From Mxb001 sp046046455 (GTDB lineage Bacteria; Actinomycetota; Actinomycetes; S36-B12): 64,000 nt of DNA. Under the pieces are notes generated by a model, which was not told where the DNA came from, made no database searches, and saw nothing but the letters and a program-made list of their open reading frames with translations. Each line of letters opens with the position of its first letter. Positions within the stretch are counted from its first letter, which is position 1. Below are positions 8,989 through 17,764 of this stretch, one piece after another. The position numbers and the translations under genes were made by a program. The stretch spans positions 1 through 64,000 of the forward strand of contig JBJOJS010000021.1 of the NCBI GenBank assembly GCA_046046455.1, in the 5' to 3' direction.

Positions 8989-11634
8989 CTAGCCCGACGG
9001 GGTCAGGGTGAGCGTCGCCTCGCCTGATTGGTCGATGGCTTCCGCACTCCACGACCACGGGAACTGAGCACCCGACTGCCACGCATCGACCTGGTCCTCG
9101 TAGTTGGGGTTGAAGGCGTGACCGCTATTGCCGGTGAGGTTGACCCAGGTGGAGTTGTCGAAGTTCGCCAGATCGACCACCTGGCGCATGCTCGGCACCC
9201 AGGTAACCTCGAAGCCCTCGCTCGGTGTCCAGCCGGTGGCATTGACGATGCCACTGCCGCCCGCGGTGTCGATCGGGCCGCGGTTGAAGAGTGCCTCGAT
9301 GGGGGCGATTCCCGATGAGCCGAGGGTGCCGTGCTGGAGCAGGAGGTTGTGCAGTGCACCCCAACTCCACGACGCGGGGTCGTCCCCCTGGAGCGAGACC
9401 ATGTCCTGGTACGCCGCGTCGAGGCTCGCGGTGACGACCGCGTCGCGCCCCTCCGTCTCGGCTGTGAGCGGGTCATCCCACCAAGGATCGTCCGGGCGGT
9501 CCCACAGAGTGCGCATCACCTCGAAGAACTGGTCATCGCCACTCGCCGACCAGATCTCCGTACCGGTCTTGGCATCGAACATCCGCGTGAGCAGTTGGCG
9601 CCAGAAGGCGTTGAAGTACGCGGCCGGCGCCGAGTCGATTCCCTGCTGGTAGTCCCAGCCATCGAGCAGTGCCATGGCCGCTTGCGTCGACTCCTGCACC
9701 GACATGCCCTTGATGCGCGGGACCAGGAAATCGGCGTTAGCGCTCCAGTTGTCCATCTGCAGGGCCTGCATATCCGCAACCGTGAAGGCACGACCCTCCG
9801 CGATCTGCGCCGTGAGCAGGTCGACGATGCGCTGACTGCGCGCACCGTAGGACCAGTCATCGGTGATGAAGTAGGGGTAGTCGGGACCGATGACCGCCTG
9901 GTTGGCCGTGACGATCCACCCCTCAGGGGGGTTGTAGGCCCAGGGCAGTGCCTCGAACGGGATCTGCCCCGTCCAGCCGATCTCGCTGGACCAGCCGGGC
10001 ACGGGCCACTTGCCGTCGTAGCCCTCGCGGATGGGGATGACGCCGGGCATCTGGTAGCCGATATTGCCGTCGACATCGGCGTAGAGGAGGTTCTGGGCGG
10101 GTACCTCGAGGATGGCGGCCGCCTCGCGGAAGGCCTCGAAATCCTGGGCGCTGTTGAGCAGGGCGAAGGCGTCGAACGTCGTGCCCGGCTCGAGTGCTGT
10201 CCAGCGCAGCGCGACGGCGTAGTCACTGCCCGGATCGCCCACATCGGCGTAACCAGGAGCCGGCACCGGCGCCTCCGCCCCGATCGTGGCGTAGTTGTCC
10301 CCCGCCTCGATCACGTCAGAGATGATCGGGCCCGACTCGGTCGACCGGATCGTGATGTCGACCGGATCCGCACCCGCGACCTGAATGCGCTCCGTGCGTA
10401 CCTCGAGTGGCACGAGTTCACCGTCGTACTCATATGCATCGCCTTCGACCTTGGTGAGGACGAGGTCGGTCACGTCGGGGCCGGTGTTGGTGAAGCCCCA
10501 CGCGAAGCGATCGGTGTGCCCGATGAACACGCCGGGCAATCCCGCCATGGTCCAGCCGCCTACAGCGACCGGGCACTCCGGCGTGACGGTGCGACAGCGC
10601 AGGTTGGCCTGGTACCACAGGCTCGGCATGCTCGGCGCGAGGTGCGGGTCGTTGGCGAGGATGGGCTTGCCGGTCGTGGTGTGCCGGCCGTCCACCGCCC
10701 AGGAGTTGGAGCCGATGCCCTTGCCTGCCGGGCCCAGCCAGGGATCCAGGAGCGACGACGAGGCGAGCACGGTCTGCAGCGTGCCGGCGATGCCCGGCAC
10801 CTCATCCGGTGTGACGCGCATCGCGGCAGCCGCCGCCGTCGCAGTGGCACCAACCGCTGCCGGTGTGTATGCGTCGCCTGCAACTCTCCCGCCCTCGACG
10901 ATCGGACGGTTGCGGTCGAAGGGGTATGGCGGGAAGACCTGCTCGGCCTGCTCCACGGATGTGGCCGAGGCCAGCACGACGCGGTAGATCTCATCGGTCA
11001 TGTTGCCGCGCAGGTCCCACGCGAGGGCTTTGAGCCAGGCCACCGAGTCGGCGGGAGTCCACTCCTCGATCATGTAACCGGGATTCGTGAGTCCCAGTAC
11101 GGCGTACTCGAGGCTGATATCCGACTTCGAGCGTCCCGCAAGGTAGGCGTTGACGCCTGCGGCGTAGGAGTCGAGCATGAGCCGCGAGGTGTCGTTGAGC
11201 AGCGGCACCTCCTGCTCGGCGATCCGGCGCCAGCCAAGCGTGCGCAGGAAGGCGTCGGTGGGCACCTGGCTCTCACCGAACATCTCCGATAGCCGGCCGG
11301 CCGTGATGTGACGGCGTACGTCCATCTCCCAGAAGCGATCCTGCGCGTGCACATATCCCTCGGCGTACATCAGGTCGGCGAGGCTGTCGCCATAGATGGT
11401 GGGAATGCCCAGCTCATCGCGGACGACATCGACCGGCGCCGCCAGACCCGACACGGTGAGCGTGCCACTTGTCTGCGGCCAGCTGCGCTTCACGGTCCAC
11501 TGCAGGAAGGACGAGATCGTGGCGAGGACGAGCACGAGGACGATCGCGATGATGCCGAGGACCCAGGGCCAGCGTCGACGCTTGCGCGCAGGAGTGCTCG
11601 GGGCGGGCGTGGCATCGGGAGCGGGGTCGGTCAC
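8989..11634 (-). CDS. Penicillin acylase family Ntn-hydrolase, membrane-tethered
   Basis: The 881-residue protein has a basic N-terminus, a transmembrane or signal-anchor segment at about residues 24-44, and then an S45 penicillin amidase domain. The autoprocessing site is recognisable as IGSNSWAVDG, with the nucleophile Ser at about residue 309 becoming the N-terminus of the beta chain. KPILANDPHL follows shortly after, as in the family. Other typical signatures are DELGIPTIYG and YAEGYVHAQDRFWEMD. Family members cleave amides such as beta-lactam side chains or acyl-homoserine lactones. The substrate here cannot be inferred. The start is GTG with TAGCCT 6 bases upstream. It is transcribed alone. 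Confidence 0.9.
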   Translation of the reverse strand: MTDPAPDATPAPSTPARKRRRWPWVLGIIAIVLVLVLATISSFLQWTVKRSWPQTSGTLTVSGLAAPVDVVRDELGIPTIYGDSLADLMYAEGYVHAQDRFWEMDVRRHITAGRLSEMFGESQVPTDAFLRTLGWRRIAEQEVPLLNDTSRLMLDSYAAGVNAYLAGRSKSDISLEYAVLGLTNPGYMIEEWTPADSVAWLKALAWDLRGNMTDEIYRVVLASATSVEQAEQVFPPYPFDRNRPIVEGGRVAGDAYTPAAVGATATAAAAAMRVTPDEVPGIAGTLQTVLASSSLLDPWLGPAGKGIGSNSWAVDGRHTTTGKPILANDPHLAPSMPSLWYQANLRCRTVTPECPVAVGGWTMAGLPGVFIGHTDRFAWGFTNTGPDVTDLVLTKVEGDAYEYDGELVPLEVRTERIQVAGADPVDITIRSTESGPIISDVIEAGDNYATIGAEAPVPAPGYADVGDPGSDYAVALRWTALEPGTTFDAFALLNSAQDFEAFREAAAILEVPAQNLLYADVDGNIGYQMPGVIPIREGYDGKWPVPGWSSEIGWTGQIPFEALPWAYNPPEGWIVTANQAVIGPDYPYFITDDWSYGARSQRIVDLLTAQIAEGRAFTVADMQALQMDNWSANADFLVPRIKGMSVQESTQAAMALLDGWDYQQGIDSAPAAYFNAFWRQLLTRMFDAKTGTEIWSASGDDQFFEVMRTLWDRPDDPWWDDPLTAETEGRDAVVTASLDAAYQDMVSLQGDDPASWSWGALHNLLLQHGTLGSSGIAPIEALFNRGPIDTAGGSGIVNATGWTPSEGFEVTWVPSMRQVVDLANFDNSTWVNLTGNSGHAFNPNYEDQVDAWQSGAQFPWSWSAEAIDQSGEATLTLTPSG

Positions 11635-11704
11635 CGGGCCAGGCTAGGCGCGCATCACCGATCCGCGCAGGAGGATCGCCCGCACCAGGGGTGGGCCGGC
11701 GGCG

Positions 11705-11751
11705 TTCTTCGGTCAAGAAGTGCCACCCGGTGACACATTTCGACCAAAGAA
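11705..11751. terminator. Two-tier hairpin downstream of the pit operon
   Basis: On the plus strand TTCTTCGGTC (11705-11714) pairs with GACCAAAGAA (11742-11751), with one wobble position. A smaller inner hairpin, GCCACC with GGTGAC-like pairing, lies in the loop. It lies 30 bases past the stop of the minus-strand DUF47 gene and is the likely end of the phosphate-transport transcript. Confidence 0.55.
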
Positions 11752-11780
11752 GGAGGAGGTGGGGGTTAATCGCGGGTTGC

Positions 11781-12410
11781 TCACGACTCCTTGACGCGGG
11801 AGTACCAGATCCGATCGGCCACGGACACGACGTCATCCGACATCGTGGTCATCCGTCGATACAGCTCGCGACTACCCAGGACGACGCGGATGTCGTTCAC
11901 CTCGAGGAGTTCTCCCATCGCACGGCGGTAGACGCGCTCGAGCTGACGCTGCGACTTCACCGCCGCATCGGCGGACTCCGTGGCGAGTCCCTGCCGGTCG
12001 CGACGTCCATCCAGGCGATCGAAGGCGTCACGGAGGTGGACGACGCCCTCCGCGAGGAGGACGGCCATCTCGGAGGCAGCGGCATCGGGTGGGAACTGCA
12101 TGGCTTCCGACTCGCGCACGGTGTCCTTGGCTCCGTTGATGACCTTGTCGAGATCCCGCGAGAGCTGGAAGAGGTCCTCGGGCTCCAGCGGCGTTGTGAA
12201 GGCTTCGCGGACGGCATCGACGAGTTGACGGCGCAGGTCATCGCACTCGTGCTCGGCTGCACGCACCTCGCTCGCCCGTGGCTCATCGCCCGCGGCCCAG
12301 GCAGCGAATGCGGCCATGCCCGATGACGTCACCTCGGCCTGTCGCCGCAGCATGTCGATGACGTCGGGTGTCTCGGGCAGGAACCACCGCCCGCGCTTCG
12401 ACGTACTCAC
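11781..12410 (-). CDS. DUF47 (PhoU-like) accessory protein of the PiT transporter
   Basis: This is a 209-residue helical protein of the DUF47/PhoU-like family that usually accompanies PiT transporters and modulates phosphate uptake. The family pattern includes EHECDDLRRQLVDAVREAFTTP near residue 60 and LEPEDLFQLSRDLDKVI. The GTG start at 12410 is chosen over the much longer frame from 12752 because GGAGG lies 5 bases upstream and the stop of PiT overlaps it as GTGA. This implies translational coupling and matched amounts of the two proteins. Confidence 0.85.
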   Translation of the reverse strand: MSTSKRGRWFLPETPDVIDMLRRQAEVTSSGMAAFAAWAAGDEPRASEVRAAEHECDDLRRQLVDAVREAFTTPLEPEDLFQLSRDLDKVINGAKDTVRESEAMQFPPDAAASEMAVLLAEGVVHLRDAFDRLDGRRDRQGLATESADAAVKSQRQLERVYRRAMGELLEVNDIRVVLGSRELYRRMTTMSDDVVSVADRIWYSRVKES

Positions 12411-13423
12411 ACTGCCCTCCAACCGATGAGGATGATCACGGCCAGTATCGCCGCCGCGGGGATCGTGGTGAGCCATGCGATGCCCATATCGCGCACGATC
12501 TCCCAACGCACGTGGCGCCAGCGGCGCCGACCTGCCCCGATGCCGACGACCGATGAGGCGACAACCTGGGTGGTGCTTACGGGCGCGCCTACGAGCGAAG
12601 CCCCGAGGATGACCGCCGTGGACGAGGTCTGACTCGTGAAGGAGTCCAACGGCGTGAGGCCGAAGATCCGCTGCCCGATGGTGCGCACGATGCGCCACCC
12701 ACCGAGAGCGGTGCCGAGGGTGAGCGCGGCTCCGGTCACGACCTTGGCCCACAGCGGCACGGCGAGCTCGCTCGTCTCGCCGGTGGCCAGCAGGAGTACG
12801 GCGATGACGCCCATCGCCTTCTGCGCGTCATTGCCGCCATGGCTGAAGGACAGGGTCGCCGCGGTGACCCAGTTACCGCCGCGCATCGGATCGTCCCAGC
12901 GTCGCGTCCATCGCCGCGACCTCCATCGGAGGAAGCGCAGGAGGAGCAGTGCGCCGAGGAACCCGAGCGGAGGCGAGACGAAGAGGGCGAGGAGCACCGC
13001 GACGACTGCGGTCCAGTTGACCGATTCAAGACCTCCGGCACCGGTGAGTACGCCGTCCGCGACGGCCGCGCCCACCAGGCCACCGACCAGCGCATGGCCC
13101 GAGGAGGAGGGCAGGCCGAGCCACCACGTGATGAGGTTCCATGCGGTGGCACCCGCGAGCCCCGCACCGACCACCGCCACCATCTGACTGTCGGGCACGG
13201 TGACGATCGCACCGATCGTGTCGGCTACGGCCGTCCCCAGCAGGATGGCGCCCGCCATGTTGAAGGTGGCGGACAGGGCGATGGCCTGCCCCGGGGTCGC
13301 ACCGCGGGTGGCCACCAGCGTGGCGATCGCATTGGACGCGTCGTGGAAGCCATTGGTGACGGCGAAGGCGACCGCCAGCCCGATCGCGATGATGAGACCG
13401 GCCTCCACGCACCCAGTCAACAC
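12407..13423 (-). CDS. pit: PiT-family inorganic phosphate transporter
   Basis: The 338-residue membrane protein carries both PiT signature regions. The first is NGFHDASNAIATLVATR near the N-terminus, and the second is SFSHGGNDAQKAMGVIAVLL near residue 195. GLPSSSGHALVGGLVGA follows the first repeat, and APVSTTQVVASSVVGIGAG is its counterpart in the second half, as expected for an inverted-repeat transporter. It imports phosphate with a cation across the cell membrane. The exact start is uncertain: GTG 13423 is used, but a GTG six codons later is possible. It is coupled to the DUF47 gene downstream. Confidence 0.9.
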   Translation of the reverse strand: MLTGCVEAGLIIAIGLAVAFAVTNGFHDASNAIATLVATRGATPGQAIALSATFNMAGAILLGTAVADTIGAIVTVPDSQMVAVVGAGLAGATAWNLITWWLGLPSSSGHALVGGLVGAAVADGVLTGAGGLESVNWTAVVAVLLALFVSPPLGFLGALLLLRFLRWRSRRWTRRWDDPMRGGNWVTAATLSFSHGGNDAQKAMGVIAVLLLATGETSELAVPLWAKVVTGAALTLGTALGGWRIVRTIGQRIFGLTPLDSFTSQTSSTAVILGASLVGAPVSTTQVVASSVVGIGAGRRRWRHVRWEIVRDMGIAWLTTIPAAAILAVIILIGWRAV

Positions 13424-13482
13424 CTCGGGAGGTCGATGTCGTCACGGATCAGGAGTGCTTCGGACGACCCATGACCACCAGG

Positions 13483-14121
13483 TCACATCCCTGCCGCTGC
13501 CTCCGCACGGGATAGCGATCCTCGCGGCAATCCCAACTCGCTCTCCGCTGCGGAGCGGGACCATGCGTCAGCCTGCTGACGTGTGAGCGCACCACCGTGC
13601 GCGACCACCTGCAGGATCAGTCCGTCCAGCAACGAGAGGATGCGCCAGGCACTGGCATCGGGGTCATCGCACACCATGTCCCCTGCGCGCACCCCCTCGA
13701 CGATGATTCCCACGAGCACGCGCTGCCACTCCTCATTCAATCGATGCGAGGTACGCCGGAGCGCGGGTCGACGCGCTGCCTCCGCCCACGCATCCAGCCA
13801 GATCTGCATGCCGAAGTCGCCCGTGCCATCGCGCATCCCGCGGTCATAGGTGTGGAAGAAGATCGCGAGCTTCGCGACGGCATCGCGGCCCTGCGCGACA
13901 GCCCTGAGGACCTCGACCAGGTCGGATCGCGCTTCCTCCTCGAACGCGTCAGCGAGAAGCTCGTCCATGGACGAGTAGTAGTGATGGATGAGCCCACTCG
14001 ACGTGCCGAGCTCGGCAGCGACATCGCGCACCGTCGTGCCGGCGATGCCCTGACGGGCCATCACCGCTCGTGTGGCAGCGACGATGGCGGCGCGACGGTC
14101 ATCGGGGGTCATGCGGGGCAC
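13483..14121 (-). CDS. TetR/AcrR-family repressor (BetI-like C-terminal region)
   Basis: The 212-residue protein has an N-terminal TetR helix-turn-helix (AGTTVRDVAAELGTSSGLIHHYY at about residues 26-48, broken into helices 2 and 3) and an all-helical ligand domain of the BetI-like type. It is divergent from the aminomethyltransferase and FAD-oxidoreductase pair, with a perfect 8-bp dyad between them, so it very likely represses that operon and itself. The GTG start has TAGCGT 6 bases upstream, so its own -10 lies next to the dyad. The inducer is unknown. A betaine or glycine derivative would fit the neighbours, but that is inference. Confidence 0.85.
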   Translation of the reverse strand: MPRMTPDDRRAAIVAATRAVMARQGIAGTTVRDVAAELGTSSGLIHHYYSSMDELLADAFEEEARSDLVEVLRAVAQGRDAVAKLAIFFHTYDRGMRDGTGDFGMQIWLDAWAEAARRPALRRTSHRLNEEWQRVLVGIIVEGVRAGDMVCDDPDASAWRILSLLDGLILQVVAHGGALTRQQADAWSRSAAESELGLPRGSLSRAEAAAGM

Positions 14122-14135
14122 ATCACCACGCTAAT

Positions 14136-14161
14136 GCCTATTGCGCAGTTGTCCAATAGGC
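14136..14161. promoter_or_regulatory. Probable TetR operator between divergent genes
   Basis: GCCTATTG (14136-14143) and CAATAGGC (14154-14161) form a perfect 8-bp dyad with a 10-base spacer. The dyad lies between the -10 of tetR (TAGCGT, 14133-14128) and a plus-strand -10 TAGGCT at 14165-14170. Binding here would block both promoters, the standard TetR layout. Confidence 0.7.
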
Positions 14162-14260
14162 CTTTAGGCTGCCCCCGTGTCGGGCGGCGCCCCCCGCCGC
14201 CCGGCACCCCTTACTCGCGCCTCGCCCTTCGCAGAGGTTCGCGCTCGACGAGGAGGCACC

Positions 14261-15460
14261 GTGCTCAAGCAGACCCCCTTCCATGCGCGTCTGGCCGAGT
14301 TGAGCCAGACGCAGGCCTGGGGCAACTGGGCGGGCTACCTCTCCGCCATGCGCTACGACCTGTCGACCAAGCACGAGTACTTCGCCGTCCGCAATGCCGC
14401 AGGCTTCTTCGACACCTCCCCGCTGCACAAGTACTGGATCCGCGGTCGCGATGCTGAGCGCTTCTGCTCCTACGTCTTCGCGCGCGACATCCGCACGCTC
14501 AAGTCCGGGCGTGCGCAGTACACCATCTGGTGCGATGACGCCGGCTATGTCATGGAGGACGGCGTCATCTTCCGCTACTCCTCCGATGAGTTCCTGCTCA
14601 CTGCAGCCGAGCCCAATCTCGGCTACCTGCGTCAGCTCGCGCGGCCCTTCGAGGTCGAGGTGGTCGACTGCAGCGAGGACTACGCATCCCTGGCCATCCA
14701 GGGACCGCGATCGCGAGCCATCCTCGAAGCCTTGACGCCGGACATCGCCGACCTGCGCTACTTCGGCTTCACCGAGACCAAGATCGCCGATACCCCGGTC
14801 ACCGTGAGCCGCACGGGATTCAGCGGGGACCTGGGCTACGAGCTCCTCATCCCCGCCGGGGATGCGCTGCGGGTCTTCGATGCCCTCATCGAGGTCGGTC
14901 GACCCCACGGGCTGCGCCCCTACGGCGACGAGGCCCTCGGCATGACCCGCATCGAGGCGGGCCTGCCCCTCATCAACGTCGAGTTCAGCTCCAGCCGCTA
15001 CGCCTTCACCGCCGACGAGCGCTTCACCCCCGACGAGCTCGGTCTCGGCTGGCTGCTCAAGGGGCTCGACGATCCCACTCGACCCTTCATCGGCCGCGAG
15101 GCCATCATCCGCGAGCGCATGGACGGCACGTCTCGCTGGCGGACGGTCGGCATCACGATCGCGTGGCAGGACTACTTCGACCTCTTCACGAGCCACGGAC
15201 TGCTCGCCGTACCTGATGAGATCCCCGTTGCCTGGGAATCGATGATCTACAACGACAAGGACAAGCGCATCGGCTACGCCACGAGCTTCATGTACTCACC
15301 CGTGCTGCAGCGCCACATCGGCATCGCGCGCGTCAAGCCCAAGTACGCCGAGCCGGGCACCGAGGTCTTCATCGAGCAGACCGTCAACCACGAGTACATC
15401 AACGTCCGAGCGACTGTGACGACGCTGCCGTTCTACAACCCGGAGAGGAAGACGGCCTGA
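14261..15460 (+). CDS. GcvT-family aminomethyltransferase (folate-binding)
   Basis: The 399-residue protein resembles GcvT and the folate-binding half of dimethylglycine or sarcosine oxidases. N-terminal features such as YFAVRNAAGFFDTSPLHKY and the later SRTGFSGDLGYELLIP and EALGMTRIEAG match the family. Such proteins transfer a one-carbon unit from an N-methyl or aminomethyl donor to tetrahydrofolate. GTG 14261 is chosen because GAGGAGG lies 4-10 bases upstream; a GTG at 14177, which has TAGGCT 6 bases upstream, would add 28 residues lacking family similarity. It is followed after one base by an FAD oxidoreductase, so the two probably act together on one amine substrate. Lipoyl H-protein and P-protein genes are absent nearby. 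Confidence 0.85.
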   Translation: MLKQTPFHARLAELSQTQAWGNWAGYLSAMRYDLSTKHEYFAVRNAAGFFDTSPLHKYWIRGRDAERFCSYVFARDIRTLKSGRAQYTIWCDDAGYVMEDGVIFRYSSDEFLLTAAEPNLGYLRQLARPFEVEVVDCSEDYASLAIQGPRSRAILEALTPDIADLRYFGFTETKIADTPVTVSRTGFSGDLGYELLIPAGDALRVFDALIEVGRPHGLRPYGDEALGMTRIEAGLPLINVEFSSSRYAFTADERFTPDELGLGWLLKGLDDPTRPFIGREAIIRERMDGTSRWRTVGITIAWQDYFDLFTSHGLLAVPDEIPVAWESMIYNDKDKRIGYATSFMYSPVLQRHIGIARVKPKYAEPGTEVFIEQTVNHEYINVRATVTTLPFYNPERKTA

Positions 15461-15461
15461 C

Positions 15462-17051
15462 ATGTCCGACACCCATGCCTACGACGCGATCGTCATCGGA
15501 GGGGGCCACAACGGCCTTACGAACGCCGCCTATCTCGCCAAAGCCGGTCAGCGGGTCCTCGTGCTCGAGCAGCAGAACATCGTCGGTGGAGCGGCGATCA
15601 CCGAGGAGCTTCGCCCTGGATTCAACTTCACGACGTTCTCCTATGCGCTGAGCTTGCTGCGTCCGGAGATCATCCAGGAGCTCGATCTCGTGCGGTTCGG
15701 CTTCATGCCGCTCTACATGCGCTCGCACTTCGCGCCCATGGACAACGGCGACTACTTCCTCATGGGCCCGGACGAGGCGGTCAATCGGCGCGAGATCGCT
15801 CGTCACTCCAAGGCCGACGTCGATGGCATGGCCCGCTTCGAGCACGACACGGCACGCGTGAAGCAGTTCATCCGACCGCTCTTCGACAGCATCCCGCCCA
15901 ATCTCTTCAGTGACGACCCCGCCGACGCCGATCGCATGGCGTGGCTGGTCAAGCACCTCGGCAACGCCGACAAGAAGCTCCTGCACGACACCGTGCGCCT
16001 GCTCACCGGCAGCATCGCTGACTTCGTCGACGACTACCTCGAGTCCGACATCATCAAGGCGACCATCTGCTCGGCCGCGTGCGTCGGCATCAAGCTCGGG
16101 CCGATGTCTCCCGGCACCGGCATGAACTGGCTCTACCTCTCCATGGGCGAGCACGACGGCCTCATGGGCTCGTGGTCCTTCCACAAAGGCGGCAACGGGG
16201 GCTTCACCCAGGTGCTCGCGCGCGCGGCGACGGCGTACGGCGCGGAGATCCGCCTCAACTCCCACGTCTCCAGCCTCATCACCGAGGGCGGTGAGGTGCG
16301 CGGCGTGGTGCTCGATGACGGCACGGAGTTCCGAGCCCCGGTCGTGGTGAGTTCCCTCGATCCGCGACGGACCTTCCTCCAGATCGCCGACCCGCGCGAA
16401 CTCCCCGCCGATCTCGTCGAGACGATCCAGCGCTTCCGCTTCCAGGGCATCACATCGAAGGTCAACTTCGCGCTGGATGGAGTGCCGCACTACCCCGCGC
16501 TCGGCGATCGCACCGACCAGTTCGGCGGCTTCATCAATGTCGCCCCCACGGTGGAGTACATGGAGCGCGCCTACGACGCGGCGAAGTACGGCTGGTACAG
16601 CGAGCACCCCTACATCGACGCGTCGATCCAGTCCTTCATCGACCCGGACATGGCTCCCCCCGGCAAGCACGTCATGTCGTGCTACGTGATGTACACCCCG
16701 TACCAGCTCAAGGACAGCACCTGGGATGCCCAGGCGCAGAACATGGCCGACCGAGTTCAGGCCACGATGCAGCGCTTCTTCCCCAACTTCAACGACCTGG
16801 TGCTCCAGCGCGAGGTCGTGACGCCGGACATCATCGAGTCGAGGACGGGCCTGTCCGAGGGCAATATCTACGCCGGGGAGTTCTTCCCGCACCAGATGTA
16901 CTTCTTCCGACCCGCCCCGGGATACAGCGACTACCGCACCCCGATCCGCGGCTACTACCAGTGCGGGTCGGGCACGCACCCGGGCGGATGCGTCATCGGC
17001 GCGCCCGGCCGTTTCGCCAGCCAGCAGGTGCTCGCCGACGCCAAGCGCTAG
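15462..17051 (+). CDS. FAD-dependent oxidoreductase of the phytoene desaturase/PYROXD2 type
   Basis: The 529-residue protein begins with a Rossmann dinucleotide motif (VIGGGHNGLTNAAYLAKAG at about residues 11-29) and a ribose-binding Glu (VLVLEQ). It ends with the conserved FAD segment YYQCGSGTHPGGCVIGAPG. Its overall pattern matches the NAD(P)/FAD-dependent oxidoreductases related to phytoene desaturases and PYROXD2, most of which are uncharacterised. No carotenoid genes are nearby, and its immediate partner is a GcvT-like protein. An amine or N-methyl oxidation role is therefore more likely than carotenoid desaturation. GGAGAGGA provides a Shine-Dalgarno within the end of the upstream gene. 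Confidence 0.85.
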   Translation: MSDTHAYDAIVIGGGHNGLTNAAYLAKAGQRVLVLEQQNIVGGAAITEELRPGFNFTTFSYALSLLRPEIIQELDLVRFGFMPLYMRSHFAPMDNGDYFLMGPDEAVNRREIARHSKADVDGMARFEHDTARVKQFIRPLFDSIPPNLFSDDPADADRMAWLVKHLGNADKKLLHDTVRLLTGSIADFVDDYLESDIIKATICSAACVGIKLGPMSPGTGMNWLYLSMGEHDGLMGSWSFHKGGNGGFTQVLARAATAYGAEIRLNSHVSSLITEGGEVRGVVLDDGTEFRAPVVVSSLDPRRTFLQIADPRELPADLVETIQRFRFQGITSKVNFALDGVPHYPALGDRTDQFGGFINVAPTVEYMERAYDAAKYGWYSEHPYIDASIQSFIDPDMAPPGKHVMSCYVMYTPYQLKDSTWDAQAQNMADRVQATMQRFFPNFNDLVLQREVVTPDIIESRTGLSEGNIYAGEFFPHQMYFFRPAPGYSDYRTPIRGYYQCGSGTHPGGCVIGAPGRFASQQVLADAKR

Positions 17052-17060
17052 CCACCTCTT

Positions 17061-17123
17061 CGTTGTCCTTACCGGTGTGGTCGCTCGAGGCCCCGGTAAA
17101 CAGCCACACCGGTAAGGACAACG
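17061..17123. terminator. Long bidirectional hairpin between convergent genes
   Basis: CGTTGTCCTTACCGGTGTGG (17061-17080) and its exact reverse complement (17104-17123) form a perfect 20-bp stem around a 23-base loop. It begins 10 bases after the FAD oxidoreductase stop and ends 6 bases before the stop of the convergent lipoprotein gene. There is no T-tract on either strand. Confidence 0.8.
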
Positions 17124-17128
17124 AGGGG

Positions 17129-17326
17129 TTACTCCTCGATATCGGGCTCCGGCTCGGCCTCCTCGGCATCCTCGCCGTTCTCACTGCCGCTGTCCTCTTC
17201 GACCTGCTCCGTCTCGTCACCGGACGATGAGGAGCAGGCGGTGACCGCCGGCAGGACGAGACCGATCCCTAGGATGGCCGCCGCCCCGATACGAACGCCG
17301 CGCAGCCACGGCTTGGTGTCCTTCAT
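17129..17326 (-). CDS. Small acidic lipoprotein
   Basis: The 65-residue protein has a lipoprotein signal ending in LPAVTAC at about residue 31, followed by SSSSG and an extremely acidic tail of Glu and Asp. The mature chain of about 35 residues has no predicted fold, so it may be a surface-bound acidic tether or metal-binding peptide; this is speculation. GAAGGG about 10 bases before the ATG serves as Shine-Dalgarno. Confidence 0.65.
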   Translation of the reverse strand: MKDTKPWLRGVRIGAAAILGIGLVLPAVTACSSSSGDETEQVEEDSGSENGEDAEEAEPEPDIEE

Positions 17327-17380
17327 GGTCGAATCCCTTCACTGGTGAACCGGTCTCGGTACGAGGCGGGGGTCACGCCA

Positions 17381-17764
17381 CTATGCGCGGAGTCTGGCGC
17401 TGCATGTCTCCCCGGTCGACGAGGAGGCCCGCACGTCGACGGTGCCGCTCCGCCCCGGAAGGTAGCGCCAGAAGTCGAACTCGCCGTCGCGGTTGGTCGT
17501 CTTGGTGACGGTGTGGGTCACTCGACCATTCTGCGAGATCGTCACGGTCCACCTCTCGCGAGGTCCGGAGGACACCTCGATGTCGGCTTCACGCTGCCGG
17601 CCCTCGCGCGTGAGCTGAAGCGTGAGCAGGCCACCTGCGGAGCACTCGACCACCACACCTTGCCGCGCAGAAGCAGGGGTGGCAAGGCTCAGGCCCAGCA
17701 TCCCGGCGAGCCCTGCAGATGTCACCAGAGCGGCGGCTGCCTTCAGGATCGTCTTCTTCATCAT
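17381..17764 (-). CDS. Small secreted beta-rich protein
   Basis: The 127-residue protein has a signal peptide (MKKTILKAAAALVTSAGLAG, cleavage after ASA near 32). The mature region has two cysteines, one near the start (VVECSAGG) and one near the end (GETCSARL), which could form a disulphide. No family is recognised. The ATG at 17764 overlaps the TGA of terC as ATGA, and a second in-frame ATG follows directly. It is the last gene of the lipoprotein-terC operon. Confidence 0.7.
   Translation of the reverse strand: MMKKTILKAAAALVTSAGLAGMLGLSLATPASARQGVVVECSAGGLLTLQLTREGRQREADIEVSSGPRERWTVTISQNGRVTHTVTKTTNRDGEFDFWRYLPGRSGTVDVRASSSTGETCSARLRA

Noticed and set aside
9331..11292. Long open frame (653 aa) on the plus strand
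   Set aside because: It lies opposite the penicillin acylase gene, has the Arg/Gly/Asp-rich composition of an antisense shadow, and shows no motif or start signal.
12411..12752. N-terminal extension of the DUF47 gene
   Set aside because: It would overlap PiT for over 340 bases. GTG 12410 with GGAGG upstream and the GTGA overlap explains the start better.
15399..16979. Long open frame (526 aa) on the minus strand
   Set aside because: It is antisense to the FAD oxidoreductase, whose dinucleotide and C-terminal motifs are clear; the frame is open because of the high-GC codon bias.
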